The position numbers were made by a program, and so were the translations under genes. A DNA stretch of 64,000 nt from Bacteroides faecium (GTDB lineage Bacteria; Bacteroidota; Bacteroidia; Bacteroidales; Bacteroidaceae): positions 3,844,001 through 3,908,000 of the forward strand of contig NZ_CP050831.1 of NCBI RefSeq assembly GCF_012113595.1, written 5' to 3'. How positions within the stretch are numbered: the stretch's first letter is position 1; each line of letters starts with the position of its first letter. This document shows, piece after piece, positions 50,965-60,236 of this stretch. The notes under the pieces were generated by a model. The model did not search any database, was not told the origin of the DNA, and saw nothing but the letters and a program-made list of their open reading frames with translations.

Positions 50965-53900
50965 ATGAAAAAAAATCATTCATTTATTGCATTATATCCT
51001 AAATATGCTTTAAATCTAAAACTACCTTTAGTTATGAGGATCAGTCTGGTACTACTTTTTGCTGTGATTTTACAGCTTTCAGCTGAGAATAGCTATGCCC
51101 AGCGAACACGAATAGCTATTTCTATGTCCAATGCTACAATAGAGCAAGTGTTGAATAAAATAGAGGAAATGTCGGAGTACGTATTCCTTTATAATGATAA
51201 GACGATTCAAACGGATCGTGTCGTTTCTGTAAGTAATAAGTCAGGAAAAATATTGGATATTCTTAGTGAAATTTTCCAAGGGACGAATATTGCTTACACC
51301 GTGGTGGATAAACAGATTATCCTTTCTACAAATAAAATACAGGTTGTTCAGCAGAACCCGTTGATTCAGATAAAAGGTGTAGTGAAGGATACGAAAGGAG
51401 AACCTTTGATTGGTGTAAATATCAAGGTGAAAGGTTCGACAGTCGGCGCTATTACAGATATGGATGGGCAGTTTACACTTCAGGCAGAGAGAAATGCAGT
51501 GCTGGAGGTTTCCTATATCGGGTATACACAGCAGGAGTTGAAGGTCACGGATAATCCGAATTTAGCTATCGTGATGGTAGAAGACAATCAAGTGCTTAGT
51601 GAAGTCGTAGTGACTGCGCTGGGTATTAAACGTGAGACGAAATCTTTGACTTATAATGTGCAGGAAATGAAAGCTGCAGATTTGACGAGTGTAAAAGATG
51701 CTAACTTTATTAATAGTCTGGCCGGGAAAGTGGCAGGTGTCACGATTAATCAGAACGCTTCGGGTATAGGCGGGTCGGCACGTGTTGTTATGCGTGGTAC
51801 CAAGTCTCTTTTTGGAGGAAACAACGCTTTGTATGTAGTGGATGGTATTCCTTTGGCTGATATGCGTAGCAATCAGGAAGCTAATTTCTATGAATCACCC
51901 GATGGCGGCGATAGTGATGGAATCTCCGGCATCAATCCGGATGATATTGAATCCATGTCTGTACTGACCGGTGCGGCGGCTGCGGCACTGTATGGAACAC
52001 AAGGGGCAAACGGTGTGATACTGGTCACTACAAAGAAAGGAGAAGAAGGTAAACTACGGGTGAGTTATTCCAATGACACACAGTTTATGTCTCCATTTGT
52101 GATGCCTGAATTTCAAAACACATATGGTTCTCCTGAAGAAACATTCTCTAGTTGGGGGGCGAAAATGAATACTCCCTCATCATGGGAACCAAAAGATTTT
52201 TTTCAAACCGGTTTCAGTGAGACTAACTCTTTGAGCTTGTCGGCAGGAAATAGTCGCAATCAAACTTACTTTTCGGCTGCTTCTACCAATGCACGGGGTA
52301 TCATTCCGCATAATACCTATAATCGTTACAACTTTACGTTGCGTAATACAACTGAGCTGATTAAAGATAAACTAACTCTGGATATGAGCGCATCATATAT
52401 TATGACTAACAATAATAATATGCTGTCACAGGGGCAATATCATAATCCGCTGGTTCCATTGTATTTATTTCCGCGTGGAGACGATATGAATAAGTATAAG
52501 GTCTTTGAGCGTTATAATCCTGAGCTGTATTACGACACTCAGTTCTGGCCTTACAAAGAGCAAGGGCTGGGCATGCAAAATCCGTATTGGATAACTAATC
52601 GGGAAAACTTTGCTAATAAGAAATCACGCTACACATTTACGGCTTCTGCTAATTATAAAGTGACGGAGTGGTTGAACATTGTAGGACGTCTGCGCGTGGA
52701 TAATAGCAATGATACTTATACTCGTAAAATATCAGCTTCTTCAAGCACATTGTTTGCTTCTGAGTTTGGTAACTACATGAATATGAAGACTGAATATAAA
52801 AATACGTATGGTGATGTGATGGCTCAAATCAATAAACGTTGGAAGGACTGGGGAATAAACGCTAATGTCGGCGGAAGTTTCACAGATCAGACCAATGAAG
52901 TGATTGGATACGAAGGGCATCTTTTGACTGTTCCCAATTTATTCTCTTATTCTAATATAGATCGTAACGGTGCTCAAACCAAACCGATTCAGAGTGGTTA
53001 TCATGATAATTCACAGGCGGTATTTGCGACATTCCAATTAGCATATAAGAGTTGGGCATTTCTGGACTTGACCGGGCGTAATGACTGGTACTCTTCTCTC
53101 GCTTTTACAAAGAATAAGAATAAAGGTTTCTTTTATTATTCTGCGGGTTTGTCAACGGTGATTACAGAAATGGCGGATTTGTCAAAAGCAGGAATTTCAT
53201 TCTTGAAATTGAGAGCTTCATACAGTGAAGTCGGCAATGCACCTGTACGATATGTAACTTCCGCAACTTATGAGTTGGATGGAGGTAAATTGCAGACATT
53301 GCCTAATATCCCGGCTACTTTCCTGAAGCCGGAACGTACGAAAGCTTTTGAACTTGGAGCCAATATACGGATGTTCCATGACCTTCTGAATCTGGATGTG
53401 ACCTATTATAACACCAATACTTATAATCAGTTCTTTACATTCACAATGCCGCCGAGCAGCGGATACAACCAATACTATGTGAATGCCGGTAAAGTAAATA
53501 ACTGGGGTATTGAAGCCAGTTTAGGTGTGAAAACCAAATTAGGGCCAGTGAATTGGCGCTCTAATCTCACATTTACGATGAACCGTAATGAGATCAAAGA
53601 ACTATTGCCGAAAGATATGAGAAATCCGGTCACAGGAGCGTTGATGAATGTGAAAGAAATAGAGCCGTTCAGTCCCCAGGGTAGTTATAAAATGATACTG
53701 AAAGAAGGAGGAACGATGAACGATATTTATGTGACAGGATTGGCTATAGACCATCAGGGTAACGTAAAAGTAAATCCGCAGACCGGAGCAATCAGTACGG
53801 ATCCGTTAACTTGGATTAAAGCAGGTAGCAATGCCCCCCGTTTCAATTGGGGATGGAATAATAGCTTTAGCTATGCAGGTTTCAACTTAGGTTTCTTGAT

Positions 53901-54333
53901 TGACGCCCGCATCGGTGGAGTTGGAGTTTCGGCCACTCAGGCATTGATGGATCGTTTCGGAACATCGACGACTACTGCCATTGCAAGGGATAACGGCGGT
54001 GTGATGGTGAACGGCCATATGATGACAGCGAAAGATTACTATTCAGTAGTCGGTTCAGGTTCTACAGGAGCTTTGGCACATTATACATACAGTATGACGA
54101 ATGTCCGGTTGAGAGAACTCTCTCTGGGCTATACTTTCCCTACCGAATGGTTCAATAACGCGATAAATAATCTGACTGTTTCGTTGATTGGAAAGAATTT
54201 GTTCATGTTCCATAATAAGGCCCCGTTCGACCCGGAAATTACTGCTTCTACGGGAACTTATTATCAAGGCTTTGACTACTTTATGCAACCGAGTTTGAGA
54301 AGCATAGGATTTAGTGTGAAATTTCAATATTGA
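50965..54333 (+). CDS. SusC-like TonB-dependent transporter with STN domain (locus 1)
   Basis: A 1122-residue outer-membrane glycan importer. A signal peptide ends near residue 46 (...NSYAQ). The STN (secretin/TonB N-terminal) domain is at about 50-122, the CarboxypepD_reg-like barrel at about 130-215 (IKGVVKDTKGEPLIGVNIKVKGS), the plug at about 215-350 (VVVTALGIKRETKSLTYNVQEM, MRGTKSLFGGNNALYVVDGIPL) and the beta-barrel to the end, closing with FSVKFQY. The STN domain marks it as a signal-transducing transporter acting with the FecR/sigma pair. It pairs with the SusD-like lipoprotein encoded next. Confidence 0.95.
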   Translation: MKKNHSFIALYPKYALNLKLPLVMRISLVLLFAVILQLSAENSYAQRTRIAISMSNATIEQVLNKIEEMSEYVFLYNDKTIQTDRVVSVSNKSGKILDILSEIFQGTNIAYTVVDKQIILSTNKIQVVQQNPLIQIKGVVKDTKGEPLIGVNIKVKGSTVGAITDMDGQFTLQAERNAVLEVSYIGYTQQELKVTDNPNLAIVMVEDNQVLSEVVVTALGIKRETKSLTYNVQEMKAADLTSVKDANFINSLAGKVAGVTINQNASGIGGSARVVMRGTKSLFGGNNALYVVDGIPLADMRSNQEANFYESPDGGDSDGISGINPDDIESMSVLTGAAAAALYGTQGANGVILVTTKKGEEGKLRVSYSNDTQFMSPFVMPEFQNTYGSPEETFSSWGAKMNTPSSWEPKDFFQTGFSETNSLSLSAGNSRNQTYFSAASTNARGIIPHNTYNRYNFTLRNTTELIKDKLTLDMSASYIMTNNNNMLSQGQYHNPLVPLYLFPRGDDMNKYKVFERYNPELYYDTQFWPYKEQGLGMQNPYWITNRENFANKKSRYTFTASANYKVTEWLNIVGRLRVDNSNDTYTRKISASSSTLFASEFGNYMNMKTEYKNTYGDVMAQINKRWKDWGINANVGGSFTDQTNEVIGYEGHLLTVPNLFSYSNIDRNGAQTKPIQSGYHDNSQAVFATFQLAYKSWAFLDLTGRNDWYSSLAFTKNKNKGFFYYSAGLSTVITEMADLSKAGISFLKLRASYSEVGNAPVRYVTSATYELDGGKLQTLPNIPATFLKPERTKAFELGANIRMFHDLLNLDVTYYNTNTYNQFFTFTMPPSSGYNQYYVNAGKVNNWGIEASLGVKTKLGPVNWRSNLTFTMNRNEIKELLPKDMRNPVTGALMNVKEIEPFSPQGSYKMILKEGGTMNDIYVTGLAIDHQGNVKVNPQTGAISTDPLTWIKAGSNAPRFNWGWNNSFSYAGFNLGFLIDARIGGVGVSATQALMDRFGTSTTTAIARDNGGVMVNGHMMTAKDYYSVVGSGSTGALAHYTYSMTNVRLRELSLGYTFPTEWFNNAINNLTVSLIGKNLFMFHNKAPFDPEITASTGTYYQGFDYFMQPSLRSIGFSVKFQY

Positions 54334-54355
54334 TGTTAATTAAGGCTTGATAACC

Positions 54356-55945
54356 ATGAAAAATAGATTAAATTGGAAATATGCGATTGGTGCATTGTGT
54401 TTTTTGTCTATGATGTACTCATGTACCAGCAATTTTGATGAATATAATACAAATCAGTATGAGGCCACTGACGAGATGTTGGCCGGACTGATTAAGATCG
54501 GAGCTTTCTTTCCAACTATGCAGGCTGATGTGGTGCCTACCAGTGATGTAGATGCCAATGAATTTCAGCGTGCACAGAATTTGGCGGGAGATATCCATTC
54601 CGGATATATGGCAGCTATTGGTACTTGGAATTACGGGAATAATGCATCGCAGTATAATCTGGCGTATGACCGTTGGAATGATGTGGCTTTTTCTGTAGCT
54701 TTCAGGAAGGTGATGCCGGCATGGAAAGAAGTGAAGGACAAAAGCCGTGAAGAATATCCCGAGGTTTTTGCAGTTGCAGAAATCATAAAAGTTGAAGCTA
54801 TGCATCGCATTACAGATATTTACGGTCCTTTGCCATATTTGAAATTCGGACATGGAGAGATTACCACTCCTTATGATTCTCAGGAAGTGATTTATAAATC
54901 TTTCTTCGACGATTTGGACAAGGCGATAACTACGTTGAAGAATTACGTGGCGAATTATCCTTCTTCAAAACCACTGAAAAAATATGACATGATTTATGGC
55001 GGTGATTTTGCTAAATGGATTACGTTTGCCAATTCTTTGAAATTGCGTTTGGCTATGCGTTTGGTGTATGTGGAACCGAAGCTGGCCCAGCAATATGCTG
55101 AAGAAGCTGTGAAATCGGGAGTTATGCAGACAAATGCAGAAAATGCTTTTTTAAAGTCCAATTTGGGGATTTCTGTATTTAACCCGTTGAAAATATGTTG
55201 GGATAGTTATAGCGATATACGAATGGGAGCACTCATGGAGAGTTTCCTGGTCGGATATAATGATACCCGTCTGCCTATGTATTTTCAGGAATCGGCATTA
55301 GGCGGTTATCATGGGGCAAGATTGGGAAATAGCATCTATAACAAAACTGCTTACGAAAAACTATCTTCTCCCAATGTGATGGAAAATACTCCGGTACAAT
55401 GGATGGTTGCGGCAGAGATGTATTTCCTTCGTGCTGAAGGCGCTATCAGAGGTTGGGCGATGAACGGCGACGCAAAAAAACTGTATGAAGATGGTATACG
55501 TACTTCTTTCGAACAGTGGAAGGCCTCATTGGGTAGTTATCTGACGAATAGTACGGCTAAGCCGGCAGCCTTCGTTGCAAAAGCCGGTTCGGGCTCTGTC
55601 TCGGCTAGCAATTCATTATTGCCTACCATCACGGTTCCTTGGGTCGAGAATGATGATTTTGAAGTAAAGTTGGAGCGGATTCTGACGCAAAAGTGGTTGG
55701 CTATATATCCTGACGGACAGGAAGCATGGACTGAATTTCGCCGTACAGGATACCCCAAAGTTTTTCCGGTACTTACAAATAGAAATAGTAGCGTGATTGA
55801 TACTGAATTACAGGTTCGCCGCTTGCCTTTCCCTCAATCAGAATATGATACGAATGAAGAAGAAGTAAGTAAAGCCATCCAACTTCTTGGAGGAAATGAT
55901 AATGGTGGAACCAAATTATGGTGGGATAAGAAAGTAAGAAAATGA
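54356..55945 (+). CDS. SusD-like surface glycan-binding lipoprotein (locus 1)
   Basis: A 529-residue SusD/RagB-like lipoprotein; start ATG at 54356 (MKNRLNWKYAIG), lipobox Cys near residue 23 (SMMYSCTS). The fold signature regions NFDEYNTNQYEATDEM and GPLPYLKFGHGE, and the C-terminal WAIYPDGQEAWTEFRRTGYPKVFP, are typical of the SusD_2 (SusD-like_2) type. It caps the SusC barrel and captures the glycan. 22 bp after the SusC gene, same operon. Confidence 0.94.
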   Translation: MKNRLNWKYAIGALCFLSMMYSCTSNFDEYNTNQYEATDEMLAGLIKIGAFFPTMQADVVPTSDVDANEFQRAQNLAGDIHSGYMAAIGTWNYGNNASQYNLAYDRWNDVAFSVAFRKVMPAWKEVKDKSREEYPEVFAVAEIIKVEAMHRITDIYGPLPYLKFGHGEITTPYDSQEVIYKSFFDDLDKAITTLKNYVANYPSSKPLKKYDMIYGGDFAKWITFANSLKLRLAMRLVYVEPKLAQQYAEEAVKSGVMQTNAENAFLKSNLGISVFNPLKICWDSYSDIRMGALMESFLVGYNDTRLPMYFQESALGGYHGARLGNSIYNKTAYEKLSSPNVMENTPVQWMVAAEMYFLRAEGAIRGWAMNGDAKKLYEDGIRTSFEQWKASLGSYLTNSTAKPAAFVAKAGSGSVSASNSLLPTITVPWVENDDFEVKLERILTQKWLAIYPDGQEAWTEFRRTGYPKVFPVLTNRNSSVIDTELQVRRLPFPQSEYDTNEEEVSKAIQLLGGNDNGGTKLWWDKKVRK

Positions 55946-55966
55946 TCTTTTTAATATAGAATAGTT

Positions 55967-56932
55967 ATGAAAAAACTGTTGAAAAATATAGCTGTGGCTT
56001 TATTTGCTGTAGTATGCTTTACTGCTTGCGATACGGATATTGAACCACTACAACTTCAGAAGCCTGAGATAAAAACTGAAGAATATTATGCTAATTTGAG
56101 AGCTTATAAGAAGAGTGAACACCAACTGGCATTTGGCTGGTTTGGTGGTTGGACTGCTAAAGGAGCCGCTCTATCGAAATACTTGACTTCGGTACCGGAT
56201 AGTGTCGACTTAATATCTATTTGGGGAGCTTGGTCTAACTTGAACCCCGAGCAGATTGCCGATTTAAGATATGTACAGGAAGTAAAAGGAACTAAAGTGA
56301 TGTTTACCGTATTTGCTCATGAGATTCCCGAACCATTTGATGTTACAAAAGAAGGAATAGAGGCTTATGCCTCTGCCCTTTGTGATTCTGTTTCCAAGTA
56401 TGGATATGATGGATTGGATTTGGACTATGAACCGGGATTTGGTGGAAAAGGTCCGTTGGTATCATGGGAGGGGCATATGGATAATATGGAAATTTTTGTA
56501 AGAAAGCTTAGTGAACGCTTAGGCCCGGCTTCCGGGACGGGTAAACTGCTGGCTATTGACGGAGTACCTTATCATCTGAATTTAGGTTTGGCGGAATTAT
56601 TTGACTACGGCATTGTACAGGCATACTATTGCCATTCTTATACGGATTTGCAGGACAGATTTGACAATGCGGACAAGAATGGTTGGAAGCCGAAACAATA
56701 TATTTTCACCGAAGACTTTGAGAAGAGCTGGAGAACCGGCGGTGAAACGGATTATAAAGATGAGGAGGGGAATGTTATGGCTTCACTGATCGGAATGGCA
56801 CGTTTCCATCCTACTCAAGGGAAGAAAGGAGGATGTGGCTCTTATCATATGGAGTATGAGTATAATCATACGGACGAGGAATATAAGTTTCTCCGTCAGG
56901 CTATTCAGATTATGAATCCTGCGGCTCATTAA
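55967..56932 (+). CDS. GH18 endo-beta-N-acetylglucosaminidase-type lipoprotein
   Basis: A 321-residue lipoprotein (lipobox Cys at residue 21, CFTACD). The GH18 catalytic motif is complete: DGLDLDYE at 148-155, with Glu155 as acid/base and Asp153 assisting. Family members of this size encoded next to SusCD in Bacteroides (EndoBT type) cleave the chitobiose core of N-linked glycans at the cell surface, releasing the glycan for SusCD. Some relatives are inactive binding proteins; the intact motif argues for activity here. Substrate preference (high-mannose or complex) cannot be read from sequence. Confidence 0.9.
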   Translation: MKKLLKNIAVALFAVVCFTACDTDIEPLQLQKPEIKTEEYYANLRAYKKSEHQLAFGWFGGWTAKGAALSKYLTSVPDSVDLISIWGAWSNLNPEQIADLRYVQEVKGTKVMFTVFAHEIPEPFDVTKEGIEAYASALCDSVSKYGYDGLDLDYEPGFGGKGPLVSWEGHMDNMEIFVRKLSERLGPASGTGKLLAIDGVPYHLNLGLAELFDYGIVQAYYCHSYTDLQDRFDNADKNGWKPKQYIFTEDFEKSWRTGGETDYKDEEGNVMASLIGMARFHPTQGKKGGCGSYHMEYEYNHTDEEYKFLRQAIQIMNPAAH

Positions 56933-56956
56933 TTTTTCAATGAAAGGAATAATATT

Positions 56957-58078
56957 ATGAAAATGAAATTATTGATTATAGCAGCTATTGTCGCTTTGTT
57001 TACAGGTTGCAAGAATGAAGAAGATTTTCGAGATGTGATATATTTTACGGGAACCGAAACAACTCCTACGACTAAATATTCGATAGATGGTCCGTCGGAT
57101 ATTGGTATTAGCATTTCAGCTTCTTGTAAAGTGAAGAATGATGTGACGGCTCAAGTGCAAGTGAGGCCGGAACTAGTTGAGTCTTATAATAAGGAGTACG
57201 CCAAAAATTATAAGCCTCTACCCAAAGGGTGTTATCAATTATCTGCTACATCATTAGTGCTTGCAGAAGGTAAGTATGTTTCCAACCCATTGCGTCTGTC
57301 CATTACTTCTGTGGAGGATTTTGAAGAAGGTGTGACTTATTGTCTACCGATTTCTATTGTAAGCGTAGAAGGCGGGTTGCCGGTATTGGAAAGCTCAAGA
57401 ACTGTATATGCTGTTATTAATCAGACTATCATTACTTATGCTACCGATTTTGGTGGAAGTGGATATTTTGCTGTACCATTTTCAGATGACGAGAGTCTGC
57501 AATCTGTACCTCAGGTTACTATGGAAGCCCGAGTCTATGTGAAAGAATTTAAGGGGAGTAATCCGTTTATTAGTTCTATTATGGGTATTGAAGAGAATTT
57601 CCTTTTGAGATTTGGTGATGTGAATATTGATAAGAACCAGATTCAGTTGGCAGGTGGAAAATTCCCTGTTACAGGTACTTTACAATTCGAAACGAATAAA
57701 TGGTATCACGTGGCTGTAACCTATGATGGGGCACAGATCAAATTATATATCAATGGAGAGTTGAATGCTACGACTGATGCTCCTCGTGGTCCGATAGATT
57801 TGGCTGCTTCCAAGGGATTTTATGTTGGATACTCTGCAGGCGGTCGCCAATTGAAGGGTGCCGTCAGTGAGGTGCGTGTATGGACAAAAGCTCTAAGTGA
57901 GGCTGATATTGCTAATAATATCTGCTATGTAGATCCTACATCCGACGGTCTTCTCGCTTATTGGAGATGTAATGAGGGCACCGGAAAAGCAATAAAAGAC
58001 TGGTCGGGCAATGGTTGGGACGTAACTGTTACCGGAAGCGTGTCGTGGACGGAAGGAGTACGTTGTCCTGATAATTAA
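56957..58078 (+). CDS. DUF1735 plus LamG-like surface lipoprotein
   Basis: A 373-residue lipoprotein (lipobox Cys at residue 18, LFTGCK). The N-terminal DUF1735-type (BT_3987-like N-domain) Ig-like region spans about 25-150 (VIYFTGTETTP...YSIDGPSDIGISISA), and a C-terminal laminin-G-3/concanavalin-like domain about 170-365 (VTMEARVYVKEF...NKWYHVAVTYDGAQIKLYINGELNATTDAP...VSEVRVWTKALSEADI). It probably binds glycan at the surface and completes a four-gene SusC-SusD-GH18-binding-protein locus. Terminator downstream. Confidence 0.88.
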   Translation: MKMKLLIIAAIVALFTGCKNEEDFRDVIYFTGTETTPTTKYSIDGPSDIGISISASCKVKNDVTAQVQVRPELVESYNKEYAKNYKPLPKGCYQLSATSLVLAEGKYVSNPLRLSITSVEDFEEGVTYCLPISIVSVEGGLPVLESSRTVYAVINQTIITYATDFGGSGYFAVPFSDDESLQSVPQVTMEARVYVKEFKGSNPFISSIMGIEENFLLRFGDVNIDKNQIQLAGGKFPVTGTLQFETNKWYHVAVTYDGAQIKLYINGELNATTDAPRGPIDLAASKGFYVGYSAGGRQLKGAVSEVRVWTKALSEADIANNICYVDPTSDGLLAYWRCNEGTGKAIKDWSGNGWDVTVTGSVSWTEGVRCPDN

Positions 58079-58107
58079 GTATGTTATAAATAGAATGTAT
58101 TGCTAAT

Positions 58108-58152
58108 TAAAAAAAGGGGAATTGCCGTTGCCGGCAGTTTCCCTTTTTTAAC
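58108..58152 (+). terminator. Terminator of SusCD locus 1
   Basis: AAAGGGGAATTGCC pairs with GGCAGTTTCCCTTTTTT (one mismatch) around a short loop, ending in a T run, about 30 bp after the DUF1735/LamG gene. Confidence 0.85.
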
Positions 58153-58343
58153 CATGCAATAAGTGCTTATGCAGGTTTAACCCCTGTCTTGTTCGGACTG
58201 TAAATACTTGTAGATAAAGACGCCTATTATGTTGTAAGGATGGAAGCACAAACTTCCAAAAAATGAAACGAAAGGAGAATAACTTTAGAGCAAGTACATT
58301 TGATAGAACATATGTTTTGATAGGTTTATGGCTGTTTTAAGCC

Positions 58344-58393
58344 TGTTTTTGCGTATCCGGGATAGTATATACTATCCCGGATACGCAAAAACA
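58344..58393. repeat. Perfect 50-bp palindrome upstream of sigma factor 2
   Basis: The left arm begins TGTTTTTGCGTATCCGGGAT and the right arm is its exact reverse complement, with no loop; the centre is TATA. It ends 25 bp before the -33 element of the sigma promoter. As RNA it would form a very stable hairpin followed by A-rich sequence; as DNA a dimeric or tetrameric binding site. Confidence 0.9.
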
Positions 58394-58418
58394 AGATGTT
58401 TTTTTTATTGTCCCATTA

Positions 58419-58450
58419 TTTGTTTTTTCCGTTTAAACAATCTACATTTG
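58419..58450 (+). promoter_or_regulatory. Consensus promoter of sigma factor 2
   Basis: TTTG at 58419-58422, a 20-bp spacer and TACATTTG at 58443-58450. Both match the housekeeping Bacteroides consensus; 35 bp before the chosen ATG. This supports the start at 58486 over the longer frame at 58396, which begins upstream of the promoter. Confidence 0.75.
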
Positions 58451-58485
58451 ACTCCTATATAAATAATAATAACCTAAAATCTAAG

Positions 58486-59025
58486 ATGAACTACCTGGAC
58501 GAACAAGAAAGAAAAAAGAAATTCGAACGATTTTTTATTGTTACTTTCCCGAAAGTCAAGGCTTTTGCGTGGAAGATTCTAAAATCGGAAGATGATGCGG
58601 AAGACATCGCGCAGGATGTGTTTGTCAAATTATGGGATAATCCGGAGATTTGGGAAAAACAAGATACATGGAATAGTTATATTTATACGATGGTGCGTAA
58701 TCACATCTATAATTTCATAAAACATAAATCTGTCGAGTTCAACTATCAGGAGCAATTGGCACAGGAAGATTCTCCATCTTTCGAGACAGATATTCATGAC
58801 GAACTGTACGCAAAAGAAATCGAACTATTATTAAAATTGGCATTGGACAGCATGCCGGAACAGCGAAAAAAAGTTTTTATTATGAGTCGGAAGGAAGGAC
58901 TGAGTAATCAGGAAATAGCTGATAATCTGCAACTTTCAGTCCGTACAGTGGAGCGCCATATCTATTTGGCACTGCAAGAACTAAAAAAAGTCATATTAAT
59001 TGCATTTTTTTTGTATTTCGGTTGA
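58486..59025 (+). CDS. ECF-type RNA polymerase sigma factor (SusCD locus 2)
   Basis: A 179-residue ECF sigma. Region 2 is at about 10-75 (FFIVTFPKVKAFAWKILKSEDDAEDIAQDVFVKLW) and region 4 at about 118-170 (LDSMPEQRKKVFIMSRKEGLSNQEIADNLQLSVRTVERHIYLALQELKK). The ATG at 58486 is chosen because a good promoter lies between it and the longer-frame start. Unlike locus 1, this sigma gene is co-oriented with its FecR gene 45 bp downstream. Confidence 0.92.
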   Translation: MNYLDEQERKKKFERFFIVTFPKVKAFAWKILKSEDDAEDIAQDVFVKLWDNPEIWEKQDTWNSYIYTMVRNHIYNFIKHKSVEFNYQEQLAQEDSPSFETDIHDELYAKEIELLLKLALDSMPEQRKKVFIMSRKEGLSNQEIADNLQLSVRTVERHIYLALQELKKVILIAFFLYFG

Positions 59026-59070
59026 GTAGTCTCTTTTAGCTAGTTGTCTATATTATATAAGCAATAAAAA

Positions 59071-60060
59071 ATGAAGGATTATATTCAAAGAATTATTAGT
59101 GCATTTACAGCTTCCCGGCACAATGAGATACTGACCAAAGAAGTTCATCAATGGTTAGTGGATGAGAAGCATGCGGATGAAAAAGATGCTGCACTGCATA
59201 CGTTATGGGAGGAAACAGAGGGAAAAATCAACACAGACACATGGAACTCCCTTTCTGAAGTATATGATAAAGTAGGTGTAAACGAACAAAAGAAAACGCG
59301 AGGGTTCCGAATACGGGTATGGCAATATACGGCTGCCGCGGTTGTGATTTTCGCAATCTCGATTTCCGGGACGTTCTTCTTGACAAAGAATAAATATTCG
59401 GAAGCAGCCATGGTAGAGAACTTTACTTCTGCCGGCAATATGAATGTAATTGAACTGCCCGATGGGAGTAAAGTACAGACAAACTCGGGGACTTTACTGC
59501 TCTACCCGGAAATATTCAAAGGAGATACACGTACCGTATATCTGATAGGGGAAGCAAATTTCCGGGTGATGAAGAATCCTGATAAACCCTTTATCGTGAA
59601 GTCGGGTATAGTATCTGTCACAGCTTTAGGTACAGAATTTAATGTGGCAGCATACCCGGAGACTAATGAGATAATAGCAACATTGCTGACTGGTAAAATA
59701 AAAGTAGACTGTAATGGGGGGAAGAATAGCTATATATTGAACCCCGGAGAACAGATTGTTTATCAGAATACTACATCCCAAAGCTATCTTGCCAATGCGA
59801 ATATGGAGGATGTGACTGCCTGGCAGAAAGGATTGTTTGTATTTAGAGGAAAAACAATGAAAGAGATTCTGTTTACTTTAGAACGACGGTTTAATGTTAC
59901 TTTCCAATGTAATATAAGTAGTTTCAGTAATGATAAATATAACTTCAGTTTCCGACAGAATGCCAGCATCGAAGAAATAATGAATGTTATGGGAGAGATA
60001 GTGGGAGGATTTAACTATAAAATAGAAGGAAATGTATGCTATATAAAAAATAAGAAATAA
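59071..60060 (+). CDS. FecR-type anti-sigma factor (locus 2)
   Basis: A 329-residue membrane anti-sigma protein. The N-terminal cytoplasmic domain spans about 1-82, a membrane segment lies at about 88-107 (YTAAAVVIFAISISGTFFL), and the FecR domain follows (IELPDGSKVQTNSGTLLLYPEIFKGDTRTVYLIGEANFRV). A C-terminal STN-contacting domain ends in the FSFRQNASIEEIMNVMG type of motif. Paired with the upstream sigma and the downstream STN-bearing SusC. Confidence 0.92.
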   Translation: MKDYIQRIISAFTASRHNEILTKEVHQWLVDEKHADEKDAALHTLWEETEGKINTDTWNSLSEVYDKVGVNEQKKTRGFRIRVWQYTAAAVVIFAISISGTFFLTKNKYSEAAMVENFTSAGNMNVIELPDGSKVQTNSGTLLLYPEIFKGDTRTVYLIGEANFRVMKNPDKPFIVKSGIVSVTALGTEFNVAAYPETNEIIATLLTGKIKVDCNGGKNSYILNPGEQIVYQNTTSQSYLANANMEDVTAWQKGLFVFRGKTMKEILFTLERRFNVTFQCNISSFSNDKYNFSFRQNASIEEIMNVMGEIVGGFNYKIEGNVCYIKNKK

Positions 60061-60104
60061 TGAATTGAAATAATATATTGTTTAACCTTATAAACACTAC
60101 CATC

Positions 60105-60172
60105 ATGAAAAAAAGTATCCGGAAAAAGGATGCCGCCTGATTCCGGATATGAAATGTCTTTTTAGTATTAAA
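60105..60172 (+). promoter_or_regulatory. Hairpin and mini-frame in the susC leader (locus 2)
   Basis: In the 176-bp FecR-SusC gap, TATCCGGAA and TTCCGGATA (about 60116-60150) form a 9-bp hairpin overlapping an 11-codon frame MKKSIRKKDAA (60105-60140), followed by CTTTTT. It looks like an attenuator or transcript end, matching the hairpin before the locus 1 susC gene. Confidence 0.5.
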
Positions 60173-60236
60173 GCCAATAGCTTAATTTTTGACGAATATA
60201 ATATTATGAGTTTAACACTAAAAACGCTACGAAGAT

